Both the position numbers and the translations under genes were made by a program. The notes under the pieces are model-generated. The model did not search any database. It worked only from the letters and a program-made list of their open reading frames with translations, and was not told where the DNA came from. From the NCBI GenBank assembly GCA_028564925.1, contig CM053032.1:121353490-121417489 (forward strand): DNA of 64,000 bases, in the 5' to 3' direction. This document shows, one piece after another, positions 63,017 through 64,000 of this stretch; the first letter of the stretch is position 1, and each line of letters begins with the position of its first letter. The stretch is from Lithobates sylvaticus. Taxonomy: Eukaryota > Chordata > Amphibia > Anura > Ranidae.

Positions 63017-63445
63017 TAAAGCCCAATCCACATGCGCGGATTATCCGAGGACCAGGTCCGTCGGACCATGTCCGTCATACTTTGTCTGATGTTGGTTTTG
63101 CGTCACGGTCAGACAAAGTTGTCGGAAAATCTGATCATTCTGAACGTGGTGACGTTTGTTGCCTACGACGGGACTACGTAGAGGCTAGTAGCCAATAGCT
63201 TTGGTCTTGTAATGTGATCTGAGCATGCGTAGCACTTTGTCCGGTCGGACAACCGTACACACGATCGGATTTGGTGTGATCGGACCGTGTTGTCGGCAAA
63301 TCTATCCAGCAGGAGATAGGACTTTGTCCGTCGGACAATCCGACGTACACTGTCCGATGGTGCATACACACGGTCTGATTTTTCAACAACATTGTCCGAT
63401 CGGACAGAATCCATGCAAAAATCCAACCGTGTGTATGGGGCTTAA
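63017..63445. mobile_element. TAA-flanked MITE, Harbinger-like (element 63020-63442)
   Basis: TAA at 63017-63019 and 63443-63445. The ends AGCCCAATCCACATG and, inverted, AGCCCCATACACACG form the TIR. The interior is dominated by repeated GTCCGATCGGACA-type palindromes. Similar in size and layout to the MITEs at 24956 and 46766 but with different ends. Confidence 0.78.
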
Positions 63446-64000
63446 GACTGGTGGTTGTTTAGCCCTTATCACCCAGAGAAATGTTCACATTTGTGCTTTG
63501 TGCTTATTCATTTGCCAGTAAATGTGTCATTACTTGTGATACCCAAGTAATACATATATTGTATTATTTCATGTAAATAAGCCTTTTTGGCATTATTGTC
63601 TTTTACAAATTATGTCATTTTATGTATAATTTAAAGGCAAACATTGAAACATTTTTTTTTCTTCATCTATGACAGTGATCGATTTAAAACATGCAGTTTA
63701 ACTGAACTGGACAGGCTTGTCACCAAATCCAGGGACCCTCTGACCCTCTGACCTTTGCAGTGGATGCTTTGGTTACATGTAGGATCAGTTTAAACTGATG
63801 TGCACCTTTTAGCCCCTAGGTCTTCTTTACAGGATCGAGAAGGGTAGCATCTTGATCATTCTCATTGCCCTGAATTGATCCAGGGAGACGTGTTATTCAG
63901 ACATAATCAAACTTCTCTCCCAAAGCCCAACGTTCTATCCTGCTTCTCAATTGCTGGCTTTAATAGCATTGCTGTTAAAGCCATGGTCCTGAGGGATAGG
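63446..64000. other. no recognisable feature
   Basis: Unclassified sequence. It contains a GACCCTCTGACCCTCTGACC triplet-like repeat near 63735. Confidence 0.4.

Overview
The window looks like non-genic vertebrate DNA. The repeat content points to an amphibian, most likely an anuran of the ranid type: L1/Tx1-like, L2-like and CR1 LINEs, a DIRS remnant, a Tc1 copy, several hAT copies, and many short TTAA-flanked or TAA-flanked elements with terminal inverted repeats (TIRs). The organism call is inference from repeat content. I found no host protein-coding exon, rRNA or convincing tRNA. Almost every open frame is a broken transposon frame or a by-product of tandem repeats.

Layout. 1-630 is unclassified repeat-like DNA interrupted by a complete L1-type LINE (649-7459, perfect 18-bp target-site duplication, TSD). 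Next come a near-perfect 0.9-kb palindrome (7579-8477), a TTAA-flanked miniature element (MITE, 8543-9002) and a second, older palindrome (9029-9847). 10.45-16 kb holds two old L1-like remnants cut by TTAA-type elements. 16864-18326 is a non-autonomous hAT element with a perfect 8-bp TSD, followed by a Tc1 element (18357-19813). 20751-22905 is a TTAACCACTT-end element carrying a minisatellite and abuts a TTAA MITE (22902-23326). 24956-25381 is a TAA-flanked MITE. 26.06-30.1 kb is a minus-strand L2-like LINE whose N-terminal frame contains a 2A-like peptide motif.

Further right, 31-34.4 kb has several MITEs. 35.1-39.6 kb is a broken minus-strand DIRS element containing a foldback element, a TTAA MITE and a small L2 scrap. 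39.8-41.7 kb has two TTAACCACTT-family fragments, one with a minisatellite. 44.2-47.2 kb has a foldback MITE, a 1.3-kb TAA-flanked element and another TAA-flanked MITE. 49.7-53 kb is a minus-strand CR1 LINE interrupted by a 405-bp insertion with a 16-bp TSD and by a MITE.

The most unusual locus is 54875-59078. A hAT element with an 8-bp TSD contains a 34/28-bp minisatellite that expanded into a roughly 990-bp higher-order tandem repeat. Each repeat carries the hAT right end, its TSD, flanking DNA and the first part of the neighbouring TTAACCACTT element. That neighbour is complete at 58995-59884. It is followed by another hAT element (59987-60780) filled with a roughly 600-bp purine-rich tract, a truncated TTAACCACTT copy (61.4-62.4 kb) and a TAA-flanked MITE (63020-63442).

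Nothing suggests genes acting together. The window records nested insertion, inverted duplication and tandem expansion. Family names come from recognising motifs, ends and TSDs by eye. No database search was made.
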